The notes: generated from the letters alone by a model not told the origin. A stretch of DNA of 64,000 nucleotides from Pomphorhynchus laevis (GCA_012934845.2 WNNJ02002859.1:1-64000), one strand, 5' to 3'. Positions 1 through 13,233 are shown, numbered from the stretch's first letter. Numbers and translations are program-made.

Positions 1-121
1 ATATATTATATTGTATATAATATTATATTTAATATATAAAATAATGTATTATATATAATATATTATATTGTATATAATATTATATTAATATATATTATAT
101 AATATTATATTATATATTATA
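1..121. repeat. AT-only simple repeat, TATATAAT-rich
   Basis: Imperfect repeats of TATATAATATTATATT with many self-complementary stretches and no G apart from one or two positions. Similar AT palindromes recur at 9720-9770, 14760-15180 and 52970-53220. No coding potential. Confidence 0.6.
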
Positions 122-639
122 GCTTTTAATAATGTCTTCTTTTTAATGTCCTCATCAAAATATTTGACGCTCAAACATTTCAAAGTGCTACAATCCAAGA
201 TTAGATAAATTCACCTTAATAAATTCTCAATAATTTAAAATTGCTTGATTATTAAGATAAATATTTATTTATTCTATTTATTTATTCTATTTTATTTATT
301 TATTCTATTTTTGGATTGGAGTTTTGCATGCTCTCTTTATCCATTTGCCTAATTAATTTGGAAGACAATTACTACTTCATTATACCCCCGCACTTTAATG
401 TTTTACATGCATTTTCACATTCTCTTTTTTGAAATTCAATTTGCTCACTACTCTAAGTGATCAGTAATAGACCATTCGTTCTTTAGTTTGCGCGCATGGC
501 ACCCTTCAACATGTAAAAATGTTTGGCACTATATGGTCGTTCTACATAATCTTGTTTGTACCTTCTTGTTGCTTAAATAAATGTCAATGTCTAGAAATTC
601 TATACGTCATACTTAGGAAGTTCAATGATTGATCTTTAA
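122..639. other. No gene seen
   Basis: AT-rich DNA with short ATTTATTCT repeats near 265-310. I see no exon, RNA gene or recognisable element. It may lie within an upstream RTF1 intron, because the first RTF1 exon found here begins mid-protein. Confidence 0.4.
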
Positions 640-1480
640 CTCACTTTTTTAGTTTAGCATGTCTACAAACGTTGAAGCTGGACATGTAATCATCAGTCTA
701 TATATCACATTATAGGTTTTATTGTTTGCTTTTCGATGACTTTTTCTCGAGATATTCAACATACATTCTTGCATAGGTTTGAGCAACGGATAGGTGCCAT
801 TACTATCCATTTGCTTATAGGTATAGCCGTCAAATTTATAATTATTGTTAGATAAAAGCATATCTAATAATTATGATAACTTGGTAACTTCCTTGTTATA
901 TCCAATTGAAAATAATTTATCTTTGATAACTTGAATTCCATTTTAGTTGCAAATTGTCATTATTCTAGGTTCTATATCAAAAGTTGCGATTATAAAATCA
1001 GATGGTAGTTTCTTTTTTCGTCGTTAAGACGCTTTAGAGAATTGCTTGTACTCGATATTAATGATTTCACATAGATTAATAGTAATTTGAACTCGTTGTC
1101 TAAGAATCTTGAAATCTTCTCAGCTACCAAAGCACAGTTAGAAGTGATTGGTCTGCCAGGATAAGGGTTAAAATTCTGATGAATTTTGTGTAACATATAG
1201 AATCTTCCTGGTATCGGGTTGTTTACAGTAATTCTGTTAAGCTCATCGTTTTCTAATAATCGTCTTAATTTTGTTTTCATTGTTGAATAGTGAACTACCG
1301 ATGTTGAAATTTCTGTGTAGGCACAAGTACTTTGTTGTTGCATTGCTTTTGATATGTAATCTTCTCTACACCACATTACTATGCCTCCATTCTTGTCATC
1401 AGTTTTAATTACTCAATTGATGTTATATAATAGCTGTATTAGGGCATTTAATTCCGCTGAAGTAGGATCTTGATTGCAAT
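640..1480 (-). mobile_element. Penelope-like element, N-terminal RT region fragment
   Basis: Read on the minus strand, two open stretches (about 1376-990 and 861-649) carry sequence typical of Penelope-like reverse transcriptases. Upstream of 1376 is a segment like the conserved lysine/aspartate finger (TDDKNGGIVMW). Next come FYMLHKIHQN and PGRPITSNCA, the usual RT1/RT2 block of this class. No catalytic YxDD motif and no GIY-YIG endonuclease remain. It is a truncated, decayed copy in the same orientation as the fragments inside RTF1 at 4349-6060, and may be of the same family. Confidence 0.75.
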
Positions 1481-3191
1481 TATTGTTCGGTCACATATCG
1501 TTTGTCTGAATAGAATCTGATGAGTAAAACATTTTCATTGTGACATTTCCCTTTTTTAGGATCTACATCTTCAGAAGCTTATATACGTATTTATTTCATA
1601 TTCTAACAGTAATTACTGATATTATCTCTTCTATCCTATAATATTTGTTCGATAATTTGCATTTTTAAAATTTTCGTTTATTTGTTTTAGGATATTTGTT
1701 TGATTTTAGGTTTTAATCGTTAGATACAATTGCAACATTGAATTAAAAGTTTATGCGTGTCTTTTATTTCAATAATAATGTTTAAATTAAATATTCTTAA
1801 AGTTAAAATATGTTTCTTAACGTTCACGCCATTGCGATATAATGTTTGCACACATTAACTCAATATTTATTTGATTTTCAACATTTTACTAACAATATTT
1901 GCTTGATTGATTTTCGTAACTAAAGCAAAAACTCAATATTTTAACTTCCATATTTACGGAAAATAAATACAAAATTAAAAATCTTGACCAAAATATCAAG
2001 ATATCTTTTTTTATATAGCAAACATTTATATTTTGATATTGATAATTCGCATTTTTTCAAATGTCTTATAATTTTAAAATTTTAAATATATTGAATTTTA
2101 AAATATTATGGATTGATATTTTCACATGAGATTTAATTTGTATGGATTTGAATATGTCAACCTATGGAAACTTATTTGATAGCGTTTTCTTAAATTAATT
2201 TCGTTGCGATGCTACTTTCAAACAACTTTTGATGTTGTTTGTATAACACGTCGTAACTTCTGCAAAACTGTCTCTTCTCTGTGTAAAAGGGATTAAAGGT
2301 TAATAAAATCGACGGACGGAAATTTGTTCTGCTAATAATCTGCTAATAAAACAGTATGTTTTTAAATAAATGCGATACAAGAGGAACAAAGTTTTAAAAT
2401 ATTGGTTTGCCATGGATGATGCTTACCCACACCAGAGTATTACTAATTCTTCTGTCAACGTTCCAGCATTACATACCTTGATCCTGCTCAAGTCGTTAGC
2501 CAGGAAAATATAACAAATTCAATGTCAGAGTTTTATTTGAAAATGAGTCACAGTGTGTTTGAAACGTTATTATGTTAAAAAAAATTAAATTATACCTCTT
2601 ATATGGATTAAGACAAAGTCAAAGATGCTATTTGGCACTCAACTGTAATAAATGATTTCAAATTACTTAAAATTTGTAAAATAATTGACTTTAACGATAA
2701 AGGTGGCAGATGTTTATGTAAAAGTAGTTGACACGACAAAGTATTTTGCGAAAGCAAGTATGTCATTATCAATGACATCAATTTAACAATCAATCATTGC
2801 AGCAGCAATTGATAACGCTTATTTAATCTGAAATACGTCGTTGCAAATCTGAAAGAATTGACTTTACTTTTATTGTATTACACACGAACTGGAAAGTTTA
2901 TTTTAATACTAAAAAGTAAAGAAATATACTTTTAATATTAAAAGTAGAGCAGAATAAAATTAAGAATACATGATTTTTAAAAACTTCGTCTGGAAGCTTA
3001 ACCCAGAATGGCCTACCACAGGCGCCTAGTCCCCAATTGGGCGATTCGACCTTAGTCTACTCATCAATACAGGGTGGTATCATCAGTGTGGTCCTATATC
3101 TTATTCGTTGTTTTGCAAACATCAATTTAAAAATTCATTTTAAAATACATATACATTAACCCTTATTTTTTAACAAATTTATATCGTTAAG
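1481..3191. other. AT-rich stretch, no gene; possible SINE scrap at 2985-3110
   Basis: No exon of RTF1 could be recognised here although the first one found (3192) starts mid-protein. A locally GC-richer patch at 2985-3110 contains, on the minus strand, AAGGTCGAATCGCCC, which loosely resembles a polymerase III B box. It could be a SINE remnant, but no A box is evident. The stop-free stretches here look random for the composition. Confidence 0.35.
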
Positions 3192-6100
3192 CAGATAATG
3201 CAAATGATGAAGTACTAACATCTTCACAGTCATCGTCAAACCCATCTGATGATCTTGACAACGCTGATCAAAACGAAAATTCCGACGACAGTGATGATGA
3301 CAGCAGTAGTCGTGATTCTGATGATAATCTTCACCCTTCCAGTGATAATGAAAGCAACGCAGACTTTGAAACAGAGGCAGAACACAAGAGGAAGGCGACG
3401 ACTTATATATCATGTAAAGAAGAATTAATACGAATTAGACTTAGCCGTCATAAACTTGCAAAGTAAAATTCTTTTTTATTTTTATGTCTAAATGCTTACA
3501 TTTAGATGGTGTCACGCTCCGTTTTTCCGAGAAGTAGCTCTTGGTTCATTCGTCAGAGTCGGTGTTGGCATCGCAAATTCAGATCCGGTGTATAGAGTAA
3601 GATAATTATTCATTATATTTGATTTTTATATTGATTTGCTTAGATCGCGGAAATTGTTGATATCTCAACATTAAACAAACCTTACGAATTCGAGGGAACA
3701 AAAACTGATAAAGGCGTTAAACTTCGGTAACTGATTATTTTTTGTTTTTTTTATCATTATTCGATCGTTTACATTTAGTCACAGTAATTCAGAACGGTTA
3801 TTTCGCATGTCATTTATATCGAATTCCACATTCACCGATCGAGAATTTGACCGATGGGTATATACTTTAAGGAAGCAGGTATTGCCAAAATTACTTATAT
3901 AAATATCAACAATTAACTTTATAAATTTCAATAATAATTTACTTAAATAATAATTTAATCAATTATTATTTACTCAAATAATAATTTTTATGTTATATTT
4001 TATATTATATTTTTAAAAATATAATTTTTATCAGTCATACATTCAAAACATTATTTAAAATATAACGCTTTAAAAATAAATTTAAATTTATTTGAAAGCT
4101 AATTTTATAAATCATTCAAAACATTTTTATATTTGAAAGATCAGAAATAAGATTAAATAAAAAATTGTAAATATTTTAATCTCAGAAAGAATTTTTATAA
4201 TCCTGTATTTTATAAAGCGATTAACAGACACAATTAATTAGAGGAGATCAGAAGGAATGATTAAGTCATCAGTTTTTGACCCCGCATTAACACAATGTAG
4301 TGGATTATCTTGCTACTGCGGGCACCACCAATTGCCTGGTTAAGGTCTTTAGGTTTTTAGGCTTTTCCCGAATATAAGATTAATTAATTTTACTAACGCT
4401 TCTTTAATATCTACTAAATCTAGATTTGTATAAAGCGTACTAAAATCGTATGTATTTATATTCTGAAAATTTATTCCTTTTGTCTGTTCTAAAAATTCTT
4501 TTGTAGAATTAATACTGAAATAGTGTTTTATACCAGTATTAATTTCGATTACCTTGCAATATTTTTTGAAGTGTGCTTTAATTACTTTAAGTATTTTATT
4601 CATATAGACAGAAAGTGGTTTTAATGTACATTTAAAAGCAATACATATGAACCTAGGTTTTATTTGATATTGTTTGATATTAATTTCGATTACACTGCAA
4701 TATTTCTTGAAGTGTGTTTTAATTACTCCAAGTATTTTATTCATATAAACCGAAAGCGGTTTTAAAACCACTACATTTGATTCTAGACTTTTGGATTTTT
4801 ATGTAATTTTGTTTTCCAAAATAATATAGGTATAGTTCTATTATCTTATTCAACCTTTATACCATTTTTATTCAATATTAAACAGTGAGTTGTGATAATT
4901 GTTTCTATTAAAAATCACTACGCTAATATGTTGCGTTTACATTTATTTTTCATATAATCGTTATATTTATATGTAGATATGTACATTCTTTATCGTTAAT
5001 AATGGTTTTATTAAGAATGAGGCTACCTGGATAAATATGTTAGCTTATTGAATAAAAATTAGTAAAGTTAAATACACATATATCATCAATGTTTCGAAAC
5101 ATATATTTCATATATTTATAAGGTTAAGATTGTAAGCATGAATGCTCATGCAAAAATATGTTTCTTGTAAATTTAAATATATCATCTTTACGATATAAAT
5201 AAATAGTAGTTTTAGTTAATGTTAATTTAATGTTCATATCTAGATATACACCTTCTTTATTATTAATATTGGTTTTGTTAAGAATAAGGCTTTCTGGATA
5301 AATTTGTTCACTAATTGAATAAAAATTATTAGAATTAAATACACATATATCATCAATGTATCGAAACATATATTTCATATATTTATATTGTTTAGATTTA
5401 GTTTTTACACAGTTATGAACAAATTCATATTCTATAAAGCTTAAAAACAAGTCAGCTATAATTGGGCTACTATTACCTCCCATTGGAACACATTTTACTT
5501 GTCTAAATATAGATGTCCCTACTTTTAAATAATTTTGATTTATCAAGATATTTACAGATTCTATTAATTCAATTTTATCCATATATTTGATGGTTTAATT
5601 TTTGTTAGTTAGGCGTTATAATTATTATAACATATATATGTATATCTTTTTCCGAATATAAGATTAATTAATTTTACTAACGCTTCTTTAATATCTACTA
5701 AATCTAGATTTGTATAAAGCGTACTAAAATCGTACGTATTTATTTCTGAAAATTTATTTATTTTGTGTGTTCTGAAAATCATCAATGTATCAACTAAATG
5801 TTTCATATCTTTATATAATTTAGATTAATTTTTTAAACAGTTATGAACAAATTCATATTCTATAAAGCTTAAAAACAAGTCAGCTATAATTGGGCTACTA
5901 TAACCTTCCATTGGAACAACTTTTATTAGTTTAAATTTAGATGTCCCTACTTTTAAATAATTTTGATTTATCAAGATATTTACAGATTCTATTAATTGAA
6001 TTGTATCCGTATCAATTGATGGTTTAATTTTTGTTAGATGTATATTGTGGGTTTTAAAGGTTTTTAAGATTAAAAGGGTTTTAATCTTATATAGAAAGTT

Positions 6101-9100
6101 AATAAAATTTATTTATATATAAAGATTATAAGATATAAAATGGTTTTAATATTATAAAAATTTTATAATAAAAATTTATTAATTAAAATAATTAATAAAA
6201 TATTAAGATATTAAGTGGTTTTAATGTACATTAAACAATTATTAATAATTATTTGAATAATTTAATAAAATAAAAAATTAACAAAATAATTAAAATTAAA
6301 AGTGTTAAATATAATTCTGAAATTATAAAATTTCCCTTACATTGTTTAATATTTTGATTTTATTGAAGATATGAATATTACAAATACTTGGGGAGTTAGA
6401 GATTTCCAAGCAAATTTTTAGTTGCTTGGAAAATGCTCATTGTGATTGTTTTGCCTGCTTGCAAAAAAAAAAAGAAATTTGATATAAAATTGGCTTATAG
6501 CAAATTGTATTATGTCAAAGAAATATATTGTGTTAATATATTCGGTTTTTCAGTGGCTATTTCGTTTTATTAATAACTTCTATAATAAATTACTTCTAGT
6601 TTATAAATATATCTTTTTTACCTATTTATTTATATTTACTGTTTTAATTCTTTTTTAAATTACAAACGAGAGTCAGAGTTTCTATAACAGTGTTTTATTT
6701 AAGAATCAAACGTTACCAACAATCGAGCAAATGGAGCTAAAAGAGAGCATCATAAAGCATTATATGCAGTATGTTTATTTAGACGATGACGTTGAACAAA
6801 TTGTTAAGGAAAAATCAAGACTGAAGATTCGACCTACTAATTTTGCAGTTGCTCGAACTGATCTCCGCGCACAATTGGTATATATCGAATAAAGTATTAT
6901 CTTCGATTCAACAGTTATTGGTTATTTATTTAAGGATGTTGCTATTGCTAACAAAAACAACTATGAAATTGAACGATTAGAAAATGAACTGCAAGAATTG
7001 GATAAACAGTCGGCGGAGTTACGAAAAGATGAACAATTAGCCAGACTTGAGTATGTTAAGTTTTTTTGCTGTGCCAATAAAACAACATGATGCAGAATGA
7101 ATCATTTCTGACTGCAGTAATCATTTCCGAGTTTACGTAGAAATGAAAAAGTGTATAGTTTAGAAATAATAGAAAAATAACAAAACATTCATTTTAAGTT
7201 CGTTTAACACATATTTTTCTCCAACTTTTTAAATCAGCAACATATATAAGATTTGATATAAAATCCTGCGGATTTCATTTTTATTTGCTTCTAGTAAAAT
7301 CAACAAGCTACATATATGACCAAATATATAGTCTACAATTGTGGACACTGATTTCGCTCCAATCGCGGCGATTAATTGTCGATTTCGTATACTTGTACAA
7401 TACTACATAATAATCGTAATACGTAAATAGTACGACACTACAAAATTATATGTTCACCTTTATTATAATTTTGACAATCAATTTTCTATTTTAATGTTTG
7501 ATTAAAATGATATTTTAAGAAGATGAGGTATAATTGTTGGGTGAAAGTTGAAATGATGCTTTTAAGCTGAAATTCATACGAAAGTATGGATTTTAGTGAC
7601 AATTGTGATTTTATAAAATCCTGCAAATTTTATTCTTATTTGTTTTTAGTGAAATCAACAAGCGCAACAGACAAAGCACTTTAGACAACGTCGAAGCTGC
7701 TCTAATGGTTAGTTTTTTATTATCCAATACATTAATAAACGAAAAAGATTTTAAAGCGGACGAGACTCGTTTAAAGGCTTCTCTGCTCTTTCCGTGTATT
7801 TTACTTGTGCTAAATACATTGTTAGTTTAAGTTGCAAATCCTAGTTGGATGCACGCAGTTAGTGTACCCTTCCAAAAAAGTGTAAAATAACTAACATATA
7901 ACTAATACTGATGATATTATTGTAGTAATACTAGCAGTATTATCTGTGCAGATATCGCTGTGTTTAAAATTGACTCATTGTCTGACAAAATATTTGGAAA
8001 CCTTTTTCTTTTTAATGAAGCACCATCATGGTGAATTTAGAAATGAATCGAATGATCGATCAATCGATCGCTTTTTTCTAATTTTCTTATTAAATTAATG
8101 CTATGGAGACATTTGATGTTGTAAAGTGCAATATATTTTAATAAAAATAAATGATCAAACCGAGCATTTATAAAATTTGTAAATTCTGACTAACTTATAA
8201 CAAGTTTCTAATTTGAAAGTGAAATCAAGCTTTGTAGTAAACAATCTGCCATTTAAAATATTTTGAAGCATTTATTTTATTTCGAGTATTAAATAATTAT
8301 AATAGTTTGAAATTATTTGAAGAAATAAAATAATTTTTTTTAAAGTGAAATCAAATTTTATAGTAAATAGTTTTTTTTTAATTTTAACTATTCACAAAAG
8401 TCGAGTTGTTCAGTTATTTTGGTTAACTTTAAATGTAAATAAGAATAAGGGCGAAAGCAAATTGATTCTGAATTTGTTTCGTAGATGCAATCGTAAATTA
8501 AAATAAGTTTTAACAACTTTCTTAGATTTAAAATGCAGCAATTTAAAACGCTAACGAACTTAGAATTTATCTCAATTCATATCCAAACTAAATAGTACCG
8601 ACCTGTGCTCTCTCTATATAACAGACAGATAAAAACAACCCCGATATTTACACGAAACACTTATTCTGCACAACGTAAATTTTAAAAATTATGATCATAA
8701 CGGGTGATACTCCACGGCCAAGATTTGCACGCCCATAATGTGTACGGCCAAGATGTGTACGGCCAAGAAGTGTACGGCCAAGAAGTGTACGGCCAAGAAG
8801 TGTACGGCCAAGATGTGTACGGCCAAGATGTGTACAGCTAAGATGTACTGCCAATATGTGTACGGACAAGAATTACACGCCCATAATGTGTACGTCCAAG
8901 ATGTGTAACTTTAAAATTAGTAAATTTGCAATTTATAAATTGCAAATTGTAATTAGCAATTTTATTATTTATTATTTATCTTACATAAGTAAAAACATAA
9001 GGATAGCAATATTATATTTAACTAAAGAAACTTTTCAGTGGAAAATTAACAATATCCTGATAATCACAAGATTATAAAATCTTCGTATTACACCGAGTTT

Positions 9101-11324
9101 AATTAGTCATGGAAAATATTGCCATTAACGACATAACTTGAATATAATTATATTATTTAATACCCTTAGCTTTACGCTGAAGAGAAAAAAGACGCAAAAC
9201 CAGATCCTTTTACTCGACGACGATGTCTTCCACAAATCGTTACAAAATCAAAAAATCAAAATTCGCTTCAAAAGCACGAGATTTCTACAACCAGTACAGA
9301 TACATTGGATATCGCCAGCTTGCAAAACAAATGCGACGACCTCTCTGCAGTTTCTGTTTTAACGCCTAACGACACAGTAATTCCTGAAAATTATGACACG
9401 TCAGATATAGATCTCTTTTCAATGCATAATTTTGATGTGGATATTACCATTCCACAGTTTGGTAAGAGTTTTAAAAATAGCATTTAAAACCAATCATGAA
9501 TTAAATAGTTAAAATACGGTAGGTAATATTCACAAGTAATATGAATTATATGTTAAAAACCGTTATTTGTTAAGCTGCTGTATGAAAAATATTTATTTAT
9601 TCTATTAAATTTCAATTTTAACACTCAAATCATTCTTTAATTTCACATCTTTAAAAAACACCTTGAATTCTTCCCGATATTTTTAAATTTTAATAGTTGA
9701 AAATTATAGTAATCGATATAATATTATATTGATGTTATATAATATTATATACGATATAATATTATATGAATATTGATAATAATAAATAATTTTATTACTT
9801 ATAATAATAAAATTATTTAAATTATAAACATATAATCACTATATAATCAATTTTTTATTAAAATAAAACAAATATAAACAAACAGAGACAAAATATACGC
9901 AATTGTACAACCAATTTCATTTTTATAGTCCCTTTATTTCATTTTATAGTAACTATGTAATGTTGGTAAATATTATGAATTCATGTAATATTAAATATTA
10001 ATGCAATAATATTAATATTATTATATTATTAAGTTAATATTTTGGTAATATTTTTATTTAGGTAAATATTATGAAATATTAAAAGCTTTTTAAGGGACAC
10101 GACTATGATGCAAGCATACAATAAGAGTTTTGAATAAATAGAGAAAGTATAACAGAATTATTACATATCAAAGTTTAATAATAATATAAAACAGCTTTAC
10201 TATTAGCTTTTTTTATCCAAAGTCGCATGTGGCTAAAATATATTTCCATAGTAAAATCTCCATAATCTAAAACCTGTTCGATGATCCCGATAAATATTTA
10301 ACTGATCATGTTTATCCCTCTTTGTATTAGTTAAATGAAACTTTGGATACATTTTTTGATCTGCGTGGAAATATAACATCAATAGATTGTATTGTTCACT
10401 ATAGTTTCATTTTCTGATTTTATTATTAAACATTTTTAATAATTTTTTATAAGTCATTTTCAATGACTTATAATAATTGTTTCTAAATTCACATTACGAC
10501 GCTTTTATGCTGAGTTTACATGCAAATAATTAAAATCATCCTATGTCATAAGTTTATCGCAACACAAGTTTTGAAGCTGATCTTTAAAGTAATGTTTATT
10601 CAATTTAATTTCCATTTTGTTACGCAAAATCACTTCAATTTCACATATTTTAACACACTAATTCTTTGCGATATTTTACTATTGGAAATTATTGTAAACG
10701 ATTAAAATCACAATATGCCATTTGATTGTCTACTTCTCCCACAGTTAAAGTGAAATGTTTTTTTTCTAAATCACTCATTTTCTAAAATAAGTCTCTAAAA
10801 TAAACCTCAGAATTAATTTTCCGAGAATAAATACTCTGTATTTTGAAGTTAATTTTGAATAAAAATGTCAAATTGTTTTCGTTGCTAATTTTAAATTAAC
10901 TAATTGAAACTCATTAAAATTAATTAATTGTTTGTCTGGACTTGTAATATTATTATCAAGCATGTAGTTTCATCATTAAAAAATATAAAATGTAAAAAAT
11001 TTGTTATACAATCATGATTGTAATGTTGAACATGTGCACTTTGTCTTTGAAGAATAAGTGTTTTTAATTATTTTCTAATTAATTTTGATGTTTTATTATA
11101 ATATTGGTATCTTGCTTGTAGAGGATTCGATAATTCAACAGCCAACTGCAGTAAATGGACATTTCACTTTTCAAAATATTTATAGCACTGTCGAAGCATC
11201 AACGCAGCAAAAATCCCTTGATATAACAAACAATCAAGCGATGGATACAACGATTGATGGTCAAGCTACAATCAAAAAGCCACTTAACTTAGACGAATAT
11301 AGACGAAGGCGAGGTCTATTGTAA
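3192..11324 (+). CDS. RTF1: RTF1, RNA polymerase II elongation factor (3' part, nine exons)
   Basis: C-terminal 461 codons of RTF1, a Plus3-domain nuclear protein that works with the Paf1 complex on elongating RNA polymerase II and promotes histone H2B ubiquitination (family knowledge). Exons: 3192-3462, 3506-3596, 3644-3726, 3779-3878, 6704-6877, 6935-7050, 7650-7707, 9170-9461, 11122-11324. All are GT-AG and the phases join without a break. The order is a Ser/Asp-rich acidic stretch, then the Plus3 domain ([41 protein letters not shown]), a charged helical region ([19 protein letters not shown]), the hallmark DPFTRRRC, and the terminal [13 protein letters not shown]. The human protein is about 710 residues, so roughly a third is missing at the N end. 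The first acceptor is either 3190-3191 or three bases later. The missing exons are outside the window or too diverged to see. Confidence 0.95.
4349..6060 (-). mobile_element. Penelope-like RT fragments, partly repeated, in RTF1 intron 4
   Basis: Minus-strand reverse transcriptase of Penelope type, antisense to RTF1, in the 3879-6703 intron. Read from the right it shows motif A ([15 protein letters not shown], about 5740-5650), motif B ([15 protein letters not shown], about 5490-5440) and the catalytic RYIDDI (about 5370). The locus is a patchwork. The motif A block occurs again at about 4480-4365, the motif B block again at 5990-5830, and the motif C surroundings again at 5110-4960. A block coding [11 protein letters not shown] is duplicated at about 4760-4680 and 4620-4550. 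No endonuclease domain is seen. Nearest alternative: another non-LTR class using a similar RT, but the DFSTLYT/PMGxNxSP combination favours Penelope-like. Confidence 0.8.
8714..8907. repeat. 15-bp minisatellite, unit GGCCAAGAAGTGTAC
   Basis: About a dozen imperfect head-to-tail copies of GGCCAAG(A/T)(A/T)GTGTAC in the seventh RTF1 intron of this window (7708-9169). Because the unit is 15 bp, the minus strand stays open and would read as [10 protein letters not shown] pentapeptide repeats (about 8869-8648). Both ends of the array carry the same variant segment CACGCCCATAATGTGTACG (near 8728 and 8876). The array is far more GC-rich than its surroundings. Confidence 0.85.
9462..11121. other. RTF1 last intron, AT-rich, no element recognised
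   Basis: Intron between the DPFTRRRC exon and the terminal exon. It contains AT palindromes at 9720-9770 and 9990-10060 and nothing that reads as a gene or a known element. Confidence 0.5.
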
Positions 11325-11888
11325 ATCTTCCGCATCCGTTTAATATCATATATGCGCCTGATACAAGTTGTTTATATTTTATTTATTTTAAAACGAAACT
11401 TTCTACGATATACTAGATGATTTGATTTAAGAGAATAATCGAAATAACTTCATTTAATGTTCAATACAAAATTTGAATTAATTATTATTATGCTATTTTC
11501 ATTGCAATGCAGAGCTTGCAGGGATTTTAGTTTCGAATTTCGACTCAGTTTTTAACAAATTTATTTTAATTCTTCAATAATGACAACATTTTTAATACTA
11601 CTAAAATCTTTTAATTTATGCTTTTTAATTGATGATCTACCTTGGCAATACTTATTTTTTAAGAATTTAATTATGTCGATAAATTAATTAATATTATCGA
11701 TTATGATAATAATTAAATATTGAGTATAATTAACATAAAGAATATAGCAATATAACCTTTATATTAAATAAAATATTATATATTACCAAATCAAATAATT
11801 TTTTAATTAAAATGCCATCGAAAGATGAAAATCTTAACTAAGTCAAATTGAAAAGACACCTGAGTATGGCTTCTAAACTTTGTTAATC
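11325..11888. other. RTF1 3' flank, no gene
   Basis: Presumed 3' UTR and downstream DNA of RTF1. Several AT-rich stretches could serve as poly(A) signals but none stands out. No other feature seen. Confidence 0.4.
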
Positions 11889-12073
11889 AAATCAGCTAAC
11901 TGAGTCTACGTATTTAATGTAATTATAAAATAAACAAAACAATAATGCTAAATCAAAATTTAATAATTAAATAATAAAATTAATAATTGATTTAAGATTT
12001 TTTATAATTTTAATCAAGTTAAAATAAAAAATTGAAATTTAAAATAAACGTCATTTTTATTAATTGACTAGTA
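11889..12073 (-). repeat. SINE-like repeat, copy A (tail part only)
   Basis: AT-rich half of a repeat found five times in the window (copies A-E). It runs from AAATCAGCTAACTGAGTCTAC to AATTGACTAGTAG. The GC-rich head is missing and is replaced by a LINE fragment starting near 12,074. Minus orientation is assigned by taking the GC-rich head of copies C and D as 5'. Confidence 0.65.
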
Positions 12074-12215
12074 GGAGCACTTGAACTCCGCCGTTTGAGT
12101 GCTCCTACGTCTCTGTCGCTTCGACCACATATCCACATATCTTGCCCAACTCTCCTGGCTTACCATTCACATCCGCATACAACTCCGCCTTCTTCTCGTA
12201 CCATCTTTACTGATG
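12074..12215 (+). mobile_element. LINE family A fragment (RT C-terminal region)
   Basis: Matches the part of family A just after the RT core seen at 18,737-18,850 and 29,880-29,990 (CTCCGCCGTT then TCCACATATCTTGCCCAACT). It directly abuts SINE-like copy A. A ten-base inverted repeat (GGAGCACTTG/TTGAGTGCTC) lies at its left edge. 12,216-12,434 is an open stretch of unknown nature that continues the same reading and matches nothing I recognise. Confidence 0.7.
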
Positions 12216-12543
12216 AAGATGATAGGCATATTAGAAGAGACCTTCGGTATTCTGGTAAAAATGAAACTTCTTAAAAACTTGCCTCAGCAACCAAGAAGGA
12301 CACTGTTAAAATTAATTATCGATAAACTACTACAGCTATATCATAACATAGAATTAGTACTCGAAATTATAGCAGATGCTAGTTGGAAAAGTGTAAAGAT
12401 GGTAACACACAAGCATGTCTTAAATAAAACCTAATAATTTCTTGATCAGAATTTTTATTAAAACACCCAAACTATTTATTGCAATAAAGCATTTAGTGCA
12501 CATATATCTGGCTTTTGTTTAAATACTAAATAAATAAATAGAT

Positions 12544-12797
12544 TAAATCAGCTAACTGAGTCTACATATTTAATATAATTATAAAATAAACAAACCATAA
12601 TAATGCTAAATCAAAATTTAATAATTAAATAATAAAATTAATAATTTTATTTTAAAATTTTTATAATTTATATCAAGTTAAAATTAAAAACTGAAATTTA
12701 AAATAAAAGTTAATTTTTATGAATTGACTAATAAATAATAGACGATGCATCAGAATAAGAATTAGGGGTCATCAGGAGGAACTGCTATGCTATCAGG
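12544..12797 (-). repeat. SINE-like repeat, copy B
   Basis: Longer copy of the repeat: tail (AAATCAGCTAACTGAGTCTAC) through to the start of the GC-rich head (GGAACTGCTATGCTATCAGG), where it stops. In the stem region it reads GAATTAGGGG where copies C and D read GAATTAGAGG. Confidence 0.7.
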
Positions 12798-13009
12798 TAA
12801 AAATACATTTAAAAATATATTTTATGATGATATTTTAAAATATTAAAAAATCTTTTTCATTTATAATTACAGAATATTACATCAGAATATTATATCAATA
12901 TTTCGAAAATCTATTGTTAGTTTAACTAAAATAATCTAACAGTTAATCTAGTTTTAGATTAACAGTCAATATGATGAATTGGTCTATAAAAATTTTAAAA
13001 TAATAATAA

Positions 13010-13233
13010 TATTTTAAAATTTTTATAATTTATATCAAGTTAAAATTTAAAATTTAAATTAAAAATAAAAGTAAATTATTATGAATTAACTAATAAATAA
13101 CAGACGTTGTATCAGAATAAGAATTAGAGGTCATCAGGAGGAACTGCTATGCTATCAGGTTTCGGCCCCTAACTCCTCTCCCCAACATAGCAGCGAGGCC
13201 AAATACATGCTAATGATGTATTTCCTTTGATAA
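13010..13233 (-). repeat. SINE-like repeat, copy C (complete GC-rich head)
   Basis: Holds the full GC-rich head, 13,120-13,233, but only part of the AT-rich tail. Read on the minus strand, the head begins TACATCATTAGCATG, then GGCCTCGCTGCTATG. Two stems can form in interleaved order: CTGCTATG with CATAGCAG, and GAGTTAGGGG with CCTCTAATTC (G-U pairs allowed). TGGCCTCGCTG and GGGGCCGAAACC resemble, weakly, polymerase III A and B boxes. Confidence 0.7.

Noticed and set aside
3156-3413. 85-codon minus-strand His/Cys-rich ORF
   Set aside because: Shadow of the Ser/Asp-rich RTF1 exon on the opposite strand.
9138-9362. Plus-strand ORF overlapping 9170-9461
   Set aside because: It is the wrong frame of the RTF1 exon; the real frame gives DPFTRRRC and clean splice phases.
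13120-13233. Hammerhead ribozyme in the SINE-like head (CTGATGA and GAAA boxes both present)
   Set aside because: The boxes are in the order GAAA then CTGATGA with only 22 bases between, too few for two closed stems, and the pair closing stem II would be C-C. The interleaved stems stand without it.
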